From positions 1 through 42,989 of the forward strand of contig CAZMND010000010.1 of NCBI GenBank assembly GCA_964567585.1: 42,989 bases of DNA, given 5' to 3'. The DNA is from CALZKI01 sp964567585. GTDB lineage: Bacteria > Bacillota > Clostridia > Lachnospirales > Lachnospiraceae. The notes beneath the pieces are model-generated. The model was given only the letters and a program-made list of their open reading frames with translations, did no database searches and was not told the DNA's origin. Positions 42,723 through 42,989 of this stretch are shown piece after piece. Every line of letters starts with the position of its first letter. Positions within the stretch are counted from its first letter, which is position 1. A program made the position numbers and the translations under genes.

Positions 42723-42795
42723 GGTTTCGTTTGTGAAACTATAGACTATATATGTCCGTTTTGGACATACTGTATAAAATGAAGCGGAGACATTT

Positions 42796-42989
42796 ATGAG
42801 ACAAAAACGAGAAGACATTAGAAACGTGGCAATTATCGCCCACGTTGACCATGGTAAAACAACCCTGGTAGACGAACTTTTAAAACAAAGCGGTGTTTTC
42901 AGGGAAAATCAGGAAGTGGCGGAACGTGTTATGGACTCTAACGATATTGAAAGAGAACGTGGTATCACTATCCTTTCCAAAAACACTGC
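42796..42989 (+). CDS. typA: TypA/BipA ribosome-associated GTPase (3' end outside window)
   Basis: The first 64 codons of a translational GTPase, open to the end of the window. It begins MRQKREDIRNVAIIAHVDHG, whose P-loop AHVDHGKTT is complete, and continues to the switch-I region RERGITI. This is characteristic of TypA/BipA, a ribosome-binding GTPase involved in stress and cold growth. GGAG (42786-42789) precedes the ATG with a 6-base gap. Family length is about 600 residues. Confidence 0.93.
   Translation, partial: MRQKREDIRNVAIIAHVDHGKTTLVDELLKQSGVFRENQEVAERVMDSNDIERERGITILSKNT

Overview
The window looks like chromosomal DNA of a low-GC Gram-positive anaerobe, most likely a clostridium of the Lachnospiraceae. 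The reasons are the gene content (CpsB/C/D-type exopolysaccharide control genes with a PHP-type phosphatase, class B sortase, DUF1836 protein, YerC/YecD-type TrpR-like protein, class III fructose-bisphosphatase, TypA), strong AGGAGG-type ribosome binding sites and sigma-70/A promoters. Genus and species cannot be fixed from the sequence alone.

Layout. (1) 1-2820 is a rearranged accessory edge. It holds the 3' end of an Rpn-type PD-(D/E)XK protein, a Fic protein with its own promoter and twin operators, and a second, intact Rpn gene. These are separated by three 112-bp direct repeats (266-377, 1671-1782, 2765-2876), each made of a terminator plus the 3' end of a KdsC-like phosphatase gene. (2) 2827-23862 is one long minus-strand exopolysaccharide/capsule locus read from a promoter near 23911-23940. 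The promoter-proximal part is a conserved frame: Wzz-like CpsC, tyrosine kinase CpsD, a GH3-like protein, an LCP ligase, a surface protein with its class B sortase, and the priming transferase CpsE. The distal part is a very AT-rich serotype-like cassette: PssD/PssE, a COG5610-type HAD protein, four further glycosyltransferases, Wzy, two acyltransferases and Wzx. It ends with NeuA-like, DRE-TIM aldolase and KdsC-like genes that look like a pathway to a CMP-activated keto-sugar acid. The phosphatase CpsB (24011-24715) lies just upstream.

(3) 24737-30633 holds two zinc-ribbon proteins (one membrane-anchored, one SPFH type) and two divergent solute-binding lipoproteins with no transporter genes beside them. 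(4) 30652-34576 holds a DUF1836 protein, YerC, a bactofilin paired with a catalytically degenerate LytM-like membrane protein, a PTS IIC-like membrane protein and a cold-shock protein. (5) 34577-35170 has no gene. It contains a terminator and five exact-period 53-bp tandem repeats, each able to form a hairpin. (6) 35171-42989 holds signal peptidase I with a eukaryotic-type HisA, a small Asn/Asp-rich lipoprotein, fbp-dapB-fruK, dapA, a two-OB-fold SSB-like protein and the start of typA.

How the genes work together. CpsE loads the first sugar on undecaprenyl phosphate, PssD/PssE and the other transferases extend the unit, the acyltransferases decorate it, Wzx flips it and Wzy polymerises it. 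CpsB/C/D set chain length and LCP attaches polymer to the wall. The most interesting candidates for something undescribed are the aldolase/phosphatase/cytidylyltransferase trio at the end of the cassette, the 53-bp hairpin array, and the terminator-flanked shuffling zone carrying the Fic gene with its duplicated operator.
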